From contig CM018683.1 in NCBI GenBank assembly GCA_009363875.1, positions 66,099,030-66,163,029 on the forward strand: a DNA stretch of 64,000 nucleotides. The letters run 5' to 3'. The notes under the pieces were generated by a model. That model made no database searches. It was not told the DNA's origin and saw nothing but the letters and a program-made list of their open reading frames with translations. Each line of letters opens with the position of its first letter. The first letter of the stretch is position 1. Origin of the DNA: Mikania micrantha. Its lineage: Eukaryota; Streptophyta; Magnoliopsida; Asterales; Asteraceae. The position numbers and the translations under genes are program-made. Shown here piece after piece: positions 23,401-34,000 of the stretch.

Positions 23401-24670
23401 TGTTCTTAGCCTTGCTCTTTCAAAATCTTGGGAGGTTCACCAACTTGATGTAAAGAACGCGTTTCTTCATGGCCATCTTAATGAAACAGTGTATATGCAT
23501 CAGCCTTTTAGGTTTCGGAATTCCAGTTTTCCAAATCATGTTTGTCTTCTACAGAAGTCATTATACGACCTCAAACACGCTCCACGGGTGTGGTACCAAC
23601 GCTTCGCTGATTATGTGTTCACACTCGGTTTTCATCACAGTAAATGTGACCACTCTTTGTTTATCTACAAATCGGGTGAACACACTGCTTATATCTTGCT
23701 ATATGTCGATGATATTCTCCTAGTTACATAATCTACGGCTCTTCGCAATCAATGCACCATCTTGCAAAGGAATTCGCCATGCAAGATTTAGGCCCCTTGT
23801 CTTACTTCCTTGGCATATCTGTCACTCGACAGCCTGGCTCCTATTTCCTGTCTCAGCAGAAATATGCCACCGAAGTCATTGAACGCAGGTCTTTCCTCGT
23901 GCAACCCCGCCGCCACCCCTGTGGACACCAAACAGAAGATGAGCAACTCCGATGGTACCCTTCTGGATAATGCTACCTCATACCGACAACTTGCCGGGGC
24001 TTTGCAATATTTAACATTCACCCGCCCGGATATCTCTTATGCAGTGCAACAAGTTTGCATGCATATGCATGCCCCCCGGACCACCCACATGAATGCTTTA
24101 AAAAGGATTCTTCGCTACATTAAAGGGACTATTTCCTATGGTTTGACTCTCACCAAGTCAAATATTTCCTTTCTTGTAGCCTACACAGATGATGATTGGA
24201 CCGGTTGCCCAGGCACACGCAGATCCACTTCCGGCTACTGTGTTTACCTTGGAGGCAATTTACTTTCCTGGTCCTCTAAACGCCAACCCACCTTGTCCCG
24301 CTCCAGTGCCGAAGCAGAATACCGAGGAGTGGCACAGGTCGTTTATGAGACATGTTGGCTTCGCAACCTTTTGTTGGAGCTGCATACCCCTTTATCACGG
24401 GCAACCTTAGTATATTGTGACAATGTCAGTGCTATCTACCTGTCTAACAACCCTGTTCAGCATCAACAAATCAAGCACATTGAACTGGATATTCACTTTG
24501 TTCGTGACAAAGTTGCACAAGGCCATGTTCGGGTTTTACATGTCCCTTCCCGATATCAGATCGCTGACATCTTTACGAAAGGCCTTCCTCAGATTTTATT
24601 TGATGATCTTCGTTCCAGTCTCAACATTCGTCCACCTCCCGTTTCGACTGCGGGGTGTATTGGTCATTAG
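20442..24670 (+). pseudogene. Element A Gag-Pol polyprotein, multiply frameshifted
   Basis: Translation starts at ATG 20442 (MDSKLHPAITVTNIKNFIPL). A one-base loss near 20524 breaks the -YSSWAELF- motif, TAG 20717 and TGA 21152 interrupt gag, and another shift precedes protease. The protease WYMDTGATSHM (21525-22004) keeps its DTG. Integrase fragments (CHQRLGHPGH; FDIIHSDVW) run through a shift near 21960 and an 11-G run at 22332-22342. RT runs 23080-23731 (LDVKNAFLHG, LYVDDILL) and stops at TAA 23729. RNase H (24183-24660; YTDDDWTGC, SSAEAEYRG) is in a further frame. A 12-C run lies at 23025-23036. At least six lesions make it non-functional. The motif order is unmistakably copia. Confidence 0.85.
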
Positions 24671-24791
24671 TTAAATATAGATATTATTTTGTATTTTGAT
24701 ATTTGTAATCTTATCTGTAAATAGACTAGGTCTATTATATATTTGAGATATTGGAATACACAGAGGGCAATCAAATTGATCCCTACTAACA
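24658..24791 (+). repeat. 3' LTR of element A
   Basis: 134 bp, preceded by a weak purine tract GCGGGGTG and followed by the AGAGA target duplication. Confidence 0.85.
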
Positions 24792-24796
24792 AGAGA

Positions 24797-25200
24797 AACA
24801 TATGGGGGGCTATATGAAAATCACTAATGAGGATAAGCAGTTTCAAGTTGTTGAGAAGATGAGGTTCCCTAAGAGTTTAGACACTAAGTTAAAAATGTGC
24901 GCGCTATTTGAGATACTTAAACTTGGAAGATTGTTATTATGAAACTGTGAAAAGAAAAGAAGGTGAAGCTGAAATTTTTCGAGTGCAGTTTGGGAATTAT
25001 GAAAATTCGGAAGTTGACGGTGATATAGTTTGGGTGACAAGAAAGGTAAGTGCTCATAAGGAATGGCCATATCTTTGTGGTCTAATTGACGGAGACAAAT
25101 TGTCGAGGAGAAGTATAAGTCATTAAAAGAAGCTAGAGAGGCCGAGTTTGGAATCTGCGGGAAGAGACTTTTGGCGACAACTTTAAGAATTAAACATTAG
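24797..25200 (+). pseudogene. ARID-like domain protein, 3' part
   Basis: This is the continuation of the ORF at 19826 after element A. MGGYMKITNEDKQFQVVEKM then RFPKSLDTKLKMCALFE runs in frame to about 24910. There a one-base shift moves the reading to another frame (NLEDCYYETVKRKEGEAEIF...), which stops at 25124. In ARID proteins the helix after the GGY motif is followed by L--IY--YL--LE-YY, which fits LNLEDCYYE. The frameshift is independent of the transposon insertion, so the gene was decaying anyway. Downstream to 25590 there is only a GCAGGGGCT-rich stretch (five copies) before the putative 3' LTR. Confidence 0.5.
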
Positions 25201-25591
25201 ATTCTGATGTTGTTATGGCTGCTATTGATGTTCTTGATAAAGGGTAAAGTTGTAAAGTTACTAGTTTGAAACTAAAGATGATAGCAGGGCGGTATCTGGA
25301 TCAAGTGCTGGTTGGTACAGGGCAGAACTATTTCAGACAACAGATTGCAGGGGCTGTGGTGCAGGCTCTGGATAACACAGGGGCTGCTCGGTACAAAAGG
25401 TGACCGGAACTGATTGCATAAGTTTGAAGGCAGATCTGAATAATGCAGGGGTTTGCATATGCTTATCTAAAAACATGCAGGGGCTGTTGAAGAAGACTTG
25501 AATGAAGATGATGATTTAATCATCATTACAAGTGAAAACTTAATGGGTCAAGATTATTGAAAACTTTTACATATGTAAATCAGGGGGAGAA

Positions 25592-26075
25592 TGCTAGTTG
25601 ATTAAAGTCTTAATGGGTCAACTTGTGTCAGAAACTTATTAAGTTTATATGTAAATAAGCACAAATAATAGTCTAATATGTAGAAGTCAATCAAGGGTAG
25701 AGGTGCGCAAATCGGGTTTTTTTTGGAACCGGTTCCAGTTCCGGTTAACAAAGTCAATACCCGGTTTCGGGTTTCGACCGGTTACGGTTCGGGTTTTGGC
25801 CGGGTATAGGTGGAACCAGTTCCGGTTTTCCTAGTTCCGGTTTTAATTTGTCTAAAAAACCGACCCGTTTGTACCCATCGGTTCAGGTATGACCGTTTCG
25901 GTTCGGGTCCGGTTTTTTTGCCCACCTCTAATCTGGGTATTATGGTCCAGTTTGTATTTGACAATTAACTGTCAAATACAGTTTGTGGAATATAACTACC
26001 GAATCGTAGATGTACAAGTATGTTAATTTTGTCTGTAAAAGTGTGTGATTAGTGTGTAAGAAACTGTGAGAAACA
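25592..26075 (+). repeat. Putative 3' LTR of the ARID/CCHC LTR element
   Basis: It starts TGCTAGTTGATTAAAGTC right after the polypurine tract CAGGGGGAGAA. It shares several blocks with 9176-9534: AAAGTCTTAATGGGTCAA, TATTATGGTCC-GTTTGTATTTG and TGTCTGTAAAAGTGTGTGA. It lacks about 90 bp present in the left copy and contains a MITE at 25698-25930. Confidence 0.5.
25698..25930. mobile_element. MITE with TAGAGGTGSGC inverted termini
   Basis: The termini TAGAGGTGCGCAAATCGGG and ...TTTTTTTGCCCACCTCTA are inverted repeats, and the interior is an internally repetitive CCGGTTCCGGTT sequence. The left LTR copy at about 9310 is the empty site (GATCAGGGTATTATGG). The 8-bp flanks ATCAAGGG and ATCTGGGT are consistent with a mutated hAT-type duplication. 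Confidence 0.65.
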
Positions 26076-26112
26076 AAAAGAAATATGATTTCCCTGAGAA
26101 AAAAGACTATAA

Positions 26113-26385
26113 GACCATCCTTAATACTCATGCCACTAAACTCTCAAATTTTCTGTCACGTCATCACCCCATTAAAAACCTTTAAACCCACAGTGATCTT
26201 CTCACCGGAAAAACCTTCCCTATTGTGAGAGAGGAGAAAGCAGGGTGTGAGAGGGGAGAGAACGGGGAGCGGGAGCCGTTGTGGTCCGAAAATCAACCCC
26301 GCTGGGGGGCAATAGTGGTGTGCCCGCTGGGTGCCGCCAAAGCATGCAACCCCGCCCGGCCAGCGGGAGTGCATTACGGATGGTC
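26113..26385. mobile_element. PIF/Harbinger-type MITE, TSD TAA
   Basis: The inverted termini GACCATCCTTAATAC and GCATTACGGATGGTC are flanked by TAA at 26110-26112 and 26386-26388, the 3-bp T-W-A duplication of PIF/Harbinger (Tourist-like) elements. The interior is G-rich with no coding potential. Confidence 0.75.
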
Positions 26386-26388
26386 TAA

Positions 26389-27179
26389 CAGGAGTAAAAA
26401 TCTCGATTTCAACAACACGTTAATACAAAGTTGATCTATGTTGTTAAGTTTAAGATTTTTAAATAGGAGCGGTGCATATGTGAAAGTACTCCTAAAAAAT
26501 TCAACAACGTCTAGTGCTTAAAAAATCCGCGGTTAAAAATCAAAACTGCTCCGAAAGATTATATTAGTTGGAGTGGGTTAAAGTTTAAACAACTCAAATG
26601 CAACATATACTAGGAGGGGTTGCACAAAAATCACTCCTAAAGATGATATTATTTTGAGCGGTTTAAAGAAACCGCTCCTAAAAACCTTTTAAGAGCCTTA
26701 TTTCTGCAAACAAATTGAAGAACCTTATTTCTGCAAACTAATTTTCAAAGTTAAAAAACTTCTGATGATACAAAGTTAAATTTTCTAAACGACATTACAT
26801 TGATTGAACACTTAAATAATATAATATATGTTATATATAATAATAAATGAGGTCCATATATAATAATAATAATATTCTCCTATTCTTTTTTAATAGGTTT
26901 TAATTATATACAGTAATACTAACATAGTAACATACTAACATGAAGTTGAATCCGACAAAAAAGTACCATAAATTAAAGATGAGGTGGATCACCGGTAAGG
27001 GCTTCCAGGTAATTTTTTTTCAATAATACACAACTAGATTTTTTTGAGGCGGTTGTATCTATATTTTGGAGCGGTTTCTTTGAAAAGTGAGCTTATTTTT
27101 CTGGAATGATATTTTCTAGAGAGGTCGAAAACCGCTTCAAAAAAAATATAATTCTCTGATCCCAAAAACATGTTATCTT
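26389..27179. repeat. GAGCGGTTT-type subterminal-like repeats, no gene
   Basis: The interval has repeated direct and inverted motifs of the form GGAGCGGTTT/AAACCGCTCC (near 26465, 26540, 26655, 27070, 27130). This is the style of CACTA subterminal repeats, but no CACTA terminus was found. Nothing coding. Confidence 0.4.
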
Positions 27180-27448
27180 AAACTACCTGAAACACAAAGG
27201 ATGCAGCTCTAAACTCATGACCCCAACCCGCAGCCCCCAACTGATGGGGTTGTGACAGTGTTGCCGAGAAGCCAAACTAACCTTATGCCCACTCCTTCCA
27301 CCCGAAGATAAAAAAAAATTGATGTGGTCAATGATAATCATTAAACAATGAGGGATGCCATCATAGTGTTGTTTTTAACAAACCCAGATTCAACAAATTT
27401 AAAAATAATAGTAACAATAACACTAATAACAAGTAATAGTGAGGTTAC
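27180..27448 (-). pseudogene. Ankyrin copy 2: 3' flanking sequence left of element B
   Basis: CTACCTGAAACACAAAGGATG through AGTGAGGTTAC is about 90% identical by eye to 2323-2600 downstream of copy 1. It marks the left boundary of the duplicated segment. Element B is inserted at GTTAC (27444-27448), homologous to about 2595-2599, in the region after the stop codon of the gene. Confidence 0.75.
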
Positions 27449-28243
27449 TGTAAAGACTAATAAAGGCTGATGCTCACCAAACTTCTTGTTTTGTCTAAGT
27501 ATAGGAGTCTCTTTGAATATACACCTTCGGAAGGAAGAAGTGATTCTTCGGAAGCAACATTGCTTCCGAAGGATAACTGGTTCCTGCCGAAGGTTGTACA
27601 AGACAACTGCTTCCGAGGAATCTTCTTATGCACACAAGACAAAGACTTCCGAGGTTTATCCTCTGACAAAGACTGTAGCAGCTTACTCTCATAGTACAAA
27701 AGGTACTGACACAAGACATGCTGGTCTGAGTAAAGACAAAGACAACATGTAATGAGTCAGATAAAGCGCCTTACCTCTCCCATGCTGCATTAAATGCAAA
27801 AGATCATCTGAAGCCTTGAAGATCAACAACATTAAATGTCTTTTGTATTTAATAGTCCTTTGTAAAGTCAATGTCTATTAATGTAATGATCATGACTGAG
27901 TGTCTTAGCCTGTTAAGACACTCAACATACTAGAATAAGCTTTACTTTATGTACTTGTCTAGTATACCCAACTTGTATTCCTAAGTGTATACGGTTGTAG
28001 CCTTGGCTATATAACCTCTCAAAGTATTGTTGCTTGAAGTGTGCTTGCTTGTATACTTCCACTTTGAGAGAAATATATTCTTGAGCTTGAATTATTCTTG
28101 TGTTCTTAATATTGTTCAAAGAATATTATTGTGTCACTTTGAGTGAAATTGTGAGATCATTCTAACAGAACATTCCGCATCTGTTAGAATTAAGTAAGAA
28201 ATACTTGTGAAGTGTTGTTTAGAGATAACAACCCGATCCTACA
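27449..28243 (+). repeat. 5' LTR of element B
   Basis: 795 bp, TGTAAAG...CCTACA. The U3 part holds the TTCGGAAG/CTTCCGAAG cluster (27525-27655). TATATAA at 28008-28014 is the likely promoter, about 560 bp into the LTR. Two bases (AG) separate it from the primer-binding site. Confidence 0.93.
27525..27655. promoter_or_regulatory. TTCGGAAG motif cluster in U3 of element B
   Basis: CTTCGGAAG occurs at 27525-27533 and 27546-27554, and its reverse complement CTTCCGAAG at 27563-27571. Three near copies follow (GCCGAAGG, CTTCCGAGG twice) to about 27655. The cluster is repeated identically in the 3' LTR (38777-38907). Clusters of short palindromic repeats upstream of the promoter are characteristic of Sirevirus LTRs. 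Confidence 0.6.
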
Positions 28244-28245
28244 AG

Positions 28246-28257
28246 TGGTATCAGAGC
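28246..28257 (+). promoter_or_regulatory. Primer-binding site of element B
   Basis: TGGTATCAGAGC is complementary to the 3' end of plant initiator tRNA-Met, the usual copia primer. Confidence 0.9.
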
Positions 28258-28360
28258 TTTTGGCTCTTGAACTTGACTGACTAATCATCATCAAGTTACC
28301 AGTTCTATTTCTTATAAACCCTCATAGTATTAACACTCATATTTTCTGTGTCTGTCCAAG

Positions 28361-31036
28361 ATGGCTGCTTTAAACAAACATGATACAGAAAATGGCACTC
28401 TCAACAAGCCACCAATGTTCACACCTGAAGACTTCGATACCTGGAAAGTCAGAATGGAAGGGTTCATCAGGAACCAAGACTTCAAACTTTGGAAGTCTGT
28501 TCTTGAAGGTCCCTACATTCCTACAGTTGCTGCTGCCGGTGCTGGAGTTGCTGCAGTACCAAAAGATCCATCTATGTACTCAGACGAAGATTACAAGAAG
28601 ATGGAAGTTGATTCTAAAGCTCTTTGGCTAATTCAGATGTCAATACCGAACTCCATTATACATGCATTCAAGAAATGCAAGTCTGCTCAAGAACTGTGGA
28701 ATTCCTTGAAGCAAATGTACGAAGGATCAGAAGATGTCAAAGAAAACAAAAAGGATATGCTGAAACAGAAGTTTGAAAACTTTTGTCAACAAAACAATGA
28801 GAATATGTCCTCTCAGTATCTAAGGTATGTCCAACTTGTGGATGAATTAACTACTGCAGGTGTAACTCTTGATAATCAAGATGTGCTCAGAAAATTTCTG
28901 AGGTCTCTTCCAAAGGCATGGAATATCTATTCTGTAACAATCAGAAGAACAGAAAACCTGAAAACTCTAACTTTAGGAGAATTGTTTGGTATTCTCAGTG
29001 CCTATCAGATGGAATTAGATGCCCAAGAATCTAAAGTTTCTCACTCACCATCTGGTTCAGCTGCTCTTTATGCACCCATCAATAATCCTCCATACCAAAG
29101 CTATCAACCCCTCTACCATTCTACCTCCACACCCACTGTCACATTTCCTGAAACTCCAAATTCATCAAACCTTGTATCTAACCCAACCCCACTACTAACC
29201 TCTGGGCAAGGTGCCTTTATGGCTGAGGAGACAAATTACTTTCATCTGTGTCAAGAAGACTTGGATGGTATTCCTGCAGATGATCTTGAGGAGATGGATA
29301 TAAACTATCAAATGGCTATGATTTCATACAGGGCAAAGAAGTTTTACCAAAGAACCGGCAGACAGTTCAAAAAGCACAATATGAAGACTGGGTTTGGACT
29401 TGACAAATCTAAACTCAAATGCTTTAACTGTCAACAGTTAGGCCACTTTGCCAGAGAATGCAAGTCCACAGGAACTCAGCAGACAACTTCTGGGCAACCA
29501 CAACAAAGACCATCAAGCTCATCTAACAATGCAAACATTGCTGAACAAGATTTTGCAGACTGGAGCTTTCAAGCTGAGGACCCCTCCATCTCCAACAGTG
29601 CTTTGATGGCAAATGACTCATCTTCCTCAAGCAAGGTAACTGATAGCATGTGCTCACCTGAATGCTTAGAAACATTAACTATTTATAAGAAAATAAATTC
29701 TCAACTCTGTAATGAACTTGAGTCTCTACAAGTAGTCAAGGCAAATTTCTTTGAGGTTGAAAGAAATTACAAAGAAAAGATTGAAGAAATGGAAAAGAAC
29801 ATTTCAAGTTTAAAACATGAAGATACTAACAAACAGTGTCAGATTAAAAATCTTTTAGAAAGACTAACCACTGCCAAGACTGAACTTGTATTGGCTGAGT
29901 CTTACAGAGACAAATTTCTAAGCCAAGGTGAAAAATATGAAAAACTTTTTAGAATGAGCAGCACAACTGAACTTGTGAATAAAAGGGGAGCTGGTTTGGG
30001 ATATAACAATGTGGAACCTCCATCTGCTTATACTTCCATAACAGATGTTAGGTGTAAATCACTGGTTGACCTTGTGTATAATGAGGAGTTGGATATACAC
30101 AAGGTAGTTCAAAAGGATAATCTCTCTGATCCAAGTACCTCAACATGCTCAGATGAGGATGATGTTCCTATTAAATCAGTAAAAGGAAAACAAGCTTTGA
30201 AATTTAAGAATCAAAATAAGAAAACTAAGAAACATTCAACAGTTTTTATCAAAGCTAAAACCACAGAAAATATCTCCTCAGATGAGTATGTGACTTGCCC
30301 ATCTGACAAGTCAAAACGAGGTAAATCAATGGAGAGAAAAGTCAATTCTCCAGGAAAACAGGCAAAGTCTAAGACTAACAAGTATGCTGGAACATCCAAA
30401 CCATCATTCTCTGAGGATCAAAGATCAGACTTCATTAAAAGGGTTAAGCAGCAACACTCTCCCAACATTCAAACTCTATGTCTGATGTGCGGTGAAAAGA
30501 ATCATTTTGCTGCTGATTGCTTCTATAATCCAAGAAGCAGAATTTCCTCAATCAAGGGAAGAGGAAGAAAGAATAGTTGGAGTCAGTCATCTACTTCTTC
30601 GGAAGAACAGAGAAGAAATTTGGTCAAGAGGGCATCGGAAGCAAGTACCTCCAGTAATAGGAAGAAACAAAATAAAAATGCTTCTGAAAAGAAAGCATCG
30701 GAAGCAAAGAAAAAGGAAGCTTCCGAAAGAAAAGGAACCTCGGAAGCTCATCAAAGGAATGCTTTCAACAAACAAAAGAGGTCATCTGTCTTCGGAAGAA
30801 GATCATCGGAAGGAAAAAGAAAAACAGCTTCCGATGACCATCAAAAGAAACCAAGTCTTCCGACAACTCAAAAGGCACAAGTATGGAAAAGGAAGGAATC
30901 AACTGATAAGCCATCACCCACATCAGAAGCATCCACATCATCTGTCCCACCTAGAATGATGTCAAAGAAATTTACTTACAATGATGCAAATGGTAAACCC
31001 AAGACCACATGGGCTTGGGTTCCCATCAGAAACTAA
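28361..31036 (+). CDS. gag: Element B Gag (nucleocapsid polyprotein with two CCHC knuckles)
   Basis: 891 codons from the ATG 104 bp after the primer-binding site. Residues about 20-230 form the copia gag domain (DTWKVRMEGFI, ELWNSLKQMYEG). A CCHC knuckle CFNCQQLGHFAREC lies at about 354-367. A charged coiled coil spans about 440-525, and a second knuckle CLMCGEKNHFAADC lies at about 707-720. The tail is lysine/serine-rich, with repeated SEA/SEK/SER units encoded by copies of the TTCGGAAG DNA motif, and ends WAWVPIRN. It would assemble the virus-like particle and bind RNA. It is longer than typical copia gag (about 300-500 residues), as in Sireviruses. The TAA stop at 31034 is in the same frame as pol. 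Confidence 0.92.
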   Translation: MAALNKHDTENGTLNKPPMFTPEDFDTWKVRMEGFIRNQDFKLWKSVLEGPYIPTVAAAGAGVAAVPKDPSMYSDEDYKKMEVDSKALWLIQMSIPNSIIHAFKKCKSAQELWNSLKQMYEGSEDVKENKKDMLKQKFENFCQQNNENMSSQYLRYVQLVDELTTAGVTLDNQDVLRKFLRSLPKAWNIYSVTIRRTENLKTLTLGELFGILSAYQMELDAQESKVSHSPSGSAALYAPINNPPYQSYQPLYHSTSTPTVTFPETPNSSNLVSNPTPLLTSGQGAFMAEETNYFHLCQEDLDGIPADDLEEMDINYQMAMISYRAKKFYQRTGRQFKKHNMKTGFGLDKSKLKCFNCQQLGHFARECKSTGTQQTTSGQPQQRPSSSSNNANIAEQDFADWSFQAEDPSISNSALMANDSSSSSKVTDSMCSPECLETLTIYKKINSQLCNELESLQVVKANFFEVERNYKEKIEEMEKNISSLKHEDTNKQCQIKNLLERLTTAKTELVLAESYRDKFLSQGEKYEKLFRMSSTTELVNKRGAGLGYNNVEPPSAYTSITDVRCKSLVDLVYNEELDIHKVVQKDNLSDPSTSTCSDEDDVPIKSVKGKQALKFKNQNKKTKKHSTVFIKAKTTENISSDEYVTCPSDKSKRGKSMERKVNSPGKQAKSKTNKYAGTSKPSFSEDQRSDFIKRVKQQHSPNIQTLCLMCGEKNHFAADCFYNPRSRISSIKGRGRKNSWSQSSTSSEEQRRNLVKRASEASTSSNRKKQNKNASEKKASEAKKKEASERKGTSEAHQRNAFNKQKRSSVFGRRSSEGKRKTASDDHQKKPSLPTTQKAQVWKRKESTDKPSPTSEASTSSVPPRMMSKKFTYNDANGKPKTTWAWVPIRN

Positions 31037-34000
31037 CTCACTTCTGGTCATGTGCAGGAACAGCAGGAATCAAAAGGCAACTTGTGGATAGTTGACAGTG
31101 GCTGCTCCAGGCACATGACAGGCAACAAGACCCTCTTGCACAAATATGAACCATTCTTTGGCGGGTCTGTTGCTTTTGGAAGTGATCCAGTAGGAGGATA
31201 CATAACAGGTAGAGGCACAATCACAAATGGTAAGGTAAGCTTTGAGAATGTACATTTTGTAAAAGAACTTAACTACAATTTACTAAGTGTATCACAGGTG
31301 TGTGATCAAAAGCATAACATGTTGTTTACTGAGCATGAGTGCATTGTTCTGAAACCAGGATTTGTGATACCAAATGATCAAATTCTACTCAGAGCTCCAA
31401 GAAGAAGTAACATGTATATGCTAGATATGAGCACAGCTGCACCTCTTAGTAATATAAGCTGCTTTGTCTCAAAAGCTTCACTTGATGAATCATCACTTTG
31501 GCATAGAAGACTTTGTCATGTAAACCTCAAAAATATGAATAAATTGGTCAAAAATAATTTAGTAACTGGTTTACCAACAAAAGAATTCATATGTGTTGAT
31601 AAATGTGTTGCATGCTTAAAGGGTAAGCAACACAAGTCATCTCATTATGCCAAAGAGACAAATTCAATTACCACAGTCCTTCATTTACTACATATGGACT
31701 TGTTTGGCCCCACAAGTGTTAAAAGTCTTGGTAGAAAATCATACTGTTTGGTGGTTACTGATGATTTCTCTCGGTATACCTGGGTGTTTTTCTTAAATAC
31801 CAAGGATGAAACTGCCGAAATCCTAAAGTCATTTATACTCAGGGTGGAGAATGAAAGTGACCATCATGTAAAAATAATCAGATCAGATCAAGGAACAGAA
31901 TTCAAGAATCATGTTTTAAATTCTTTTTGTGAATCTAAAGGTATCACAAGACAATTTAGTGCTCCTAGAACTCCACAACAAAATGGTGTAGCTGAAAGAA
32001 GGAATAGGACACTAATTGAAGCTGCAAGAACCATGTTGTCTGATGCCAAACTTCCAATAACTTTTTGGGCAGAAGCAGTCAACACTGCCTGTTATGTCCA
32101 AAATAGAATATTGGTAGTTAAGTCACATGGCATGACTCCTTATGAAATTTGGCATAAGAGAAAGCCATTCATTGGATTTCTCAAACCATTTGGATGTCAT
32201 TGCACCATCTTGAATACTAAAGATTACTTAGCCAAATTTGCTGAGAAATCAGCAGAGGGCTACTTTGTTGGGTACTCTTCAAATGCTAAAGCGTATAGAG
32301 TATACATCAAAGCATCCAGAGTTATTGAAGAGTCTGCAAATGTTCAGTTCAATGAACATACTCTCAATAAATCTGGAACCGGCCCTGATTGGTTGTTTGA
32401 TCTTGATAGTTTTACATCTGCATTTAATCTGGTGAAAGAGTATGTTCCAGTTTCACAATCAGCTACCACAGACATCTCCAAAGGCTCAAGAGAAGATGAC
32501 TTTCGTGTTGAACTGCCAATAGCTTCAAGACAAAACTTGGCAGAATCCACTTCAACACAAAATGATGTATCACAGTCTGAAACAATCAACTCATCTCAGG
32601 CAGGTCCCTCAATTGAAGCTGCTTCTAATTCACAACATCAAGAAGAAGTAGGAAGTCCTTCAGCAGAGGAAAATTCTCTGGAAATCACTACTCCCAAAGA
32701 AAACCAACCCACAACAGTTCAAACGTTGAATCCACGTGATCTGCCAGAAATCCAACTTGAGGTAGTTCTTCCTAACCTTGAGTCACTCAATGTGGATGAA
32801 TCTTCTCAACTGGATGTGATTCCAAGGACTCGAATTCACAGCACTCATCCAGTTGAAAACATCATTGGCAATGTAGAAGAAGGTGTTAGAACTAGAAGCT
32901 CTATGCATGAAGCAAATGTTTGCTTGTTTTCTTGCTTTCTATCCCAAATAGAACCTAAGAAGGTTGCAGAGGCTTTAAAAGATAACAGTTGGGTAGAAGC
33001 TATGCAAGAAGAGCTTCTTCAGTTTCAAAGACAAGGAGTTTGGAAAACTTGTCCTTTGCCTAAAGGAAAGTATGTCATTGGAACCAAATGGGTGTTCAGA
33101 AACAAGAAAGATGACAAAGGTGTTGTCATCAAAAACAAAGCAAGATTGGTTGTTCAGGGATACACTCAAGAGGAAGGCATTGACTATGATGAAGTCTTTG
33201 CACCTGTTGCCAGAATTGAAGCTATTAGAATATTTTTGGCATTTGCAGCTGCAAAAGATTTCAAAGTGTTTCAGATGGATGTTAAAAGTGCCTTTCTTTA
33301 TGGAAAAATTGATGAAGAAGTTTATGTGTGCCAACCTCCAGGATTTGAAGATCCAAAGTTTCCTGATCATGTCTGTAAGCTTGATAAGGCTCTTTATGGG
33401 CTGCATCAAGCTCCCAGAAAATGGTATGAAACTTTATCTTCTTTTCTGTTGGCAAACAAATTCAAGAGAGGAACAATTGATAAAACTCTCTTTTTCAAAA
33501 AGTCAAATCAACATATCATGCTAGTTCAAATCTATGTTGATGACATTATCTTTGGTTCTACTAATGAATCTCTCTGCAAGGAGTTTGAATCGCTAATGAA
33601 ATCCAAATTTGAGATGAGTTCAATGGGAGAACTCACCTTCTTTCTTGGATTACAAGTGAAACAAACTCCTACAGGGATTTTCATTAGTCAATCAAAATAT
33701 GTCAAGGACATTCTTGAAAGATTCAAGCTTTCTGATTGCAAAGCTCTGGGAACTCCTATGTCCAAAACAACATCACTTAGCCCTGATCTTGAGGGGGAGG
33801 ATGTTGATCAGCACCAGTACAGAGCAATGATAGGCTCTTTGATGTATCTCACAGCAAGCAGGCCAGATATCATGTTTGCAACTTGTGTATGTGCAAGATT
33901 TCAGGCCAATCCCAAAGTTTCTCATATGCTGGCTGTAAAAAGAATCTTTAGATACCTCAAAGGAGCACCAAGTCTAGGATTGTGGTATCCTAGAAATGAA

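Larger units (their letters stand above)
20154..24791 (+). mobile_element. Ty1/copia element A (short-LTR, Ale/Retrofit-like)
   Basis: The LTRs are 134 bp, at 20154-20287 and 24658-24791, and differ at one base (20158 A against 24662 G). They begin TATTRGTC rather than TG and end ...CTACTAACA. A perfect 5-bp target duplication AGAGA lies at 20149-20153 and 24792-24796. The primer-binding site TGGTATCACGAG starts at 20288. The internal region has gag, protease, integrase, RT and RNase H order (copia). The short LTR and a glycine/arginine-rich gag tail without a zinc knuckle suit the Ale/Retrofit lineage. It is inserted in the ARID-like ORF. Confidence 0.85.

Noticed and set aside
27457..27752. 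Several overlapping ORFs of 74-88 codons on both strands
   Set aside because: They fall in the U3 region of the element B LTR and recur identically at 38709-39004. They cross the TTCGGAAG cluster and look like chance translations of regulatory DNA.
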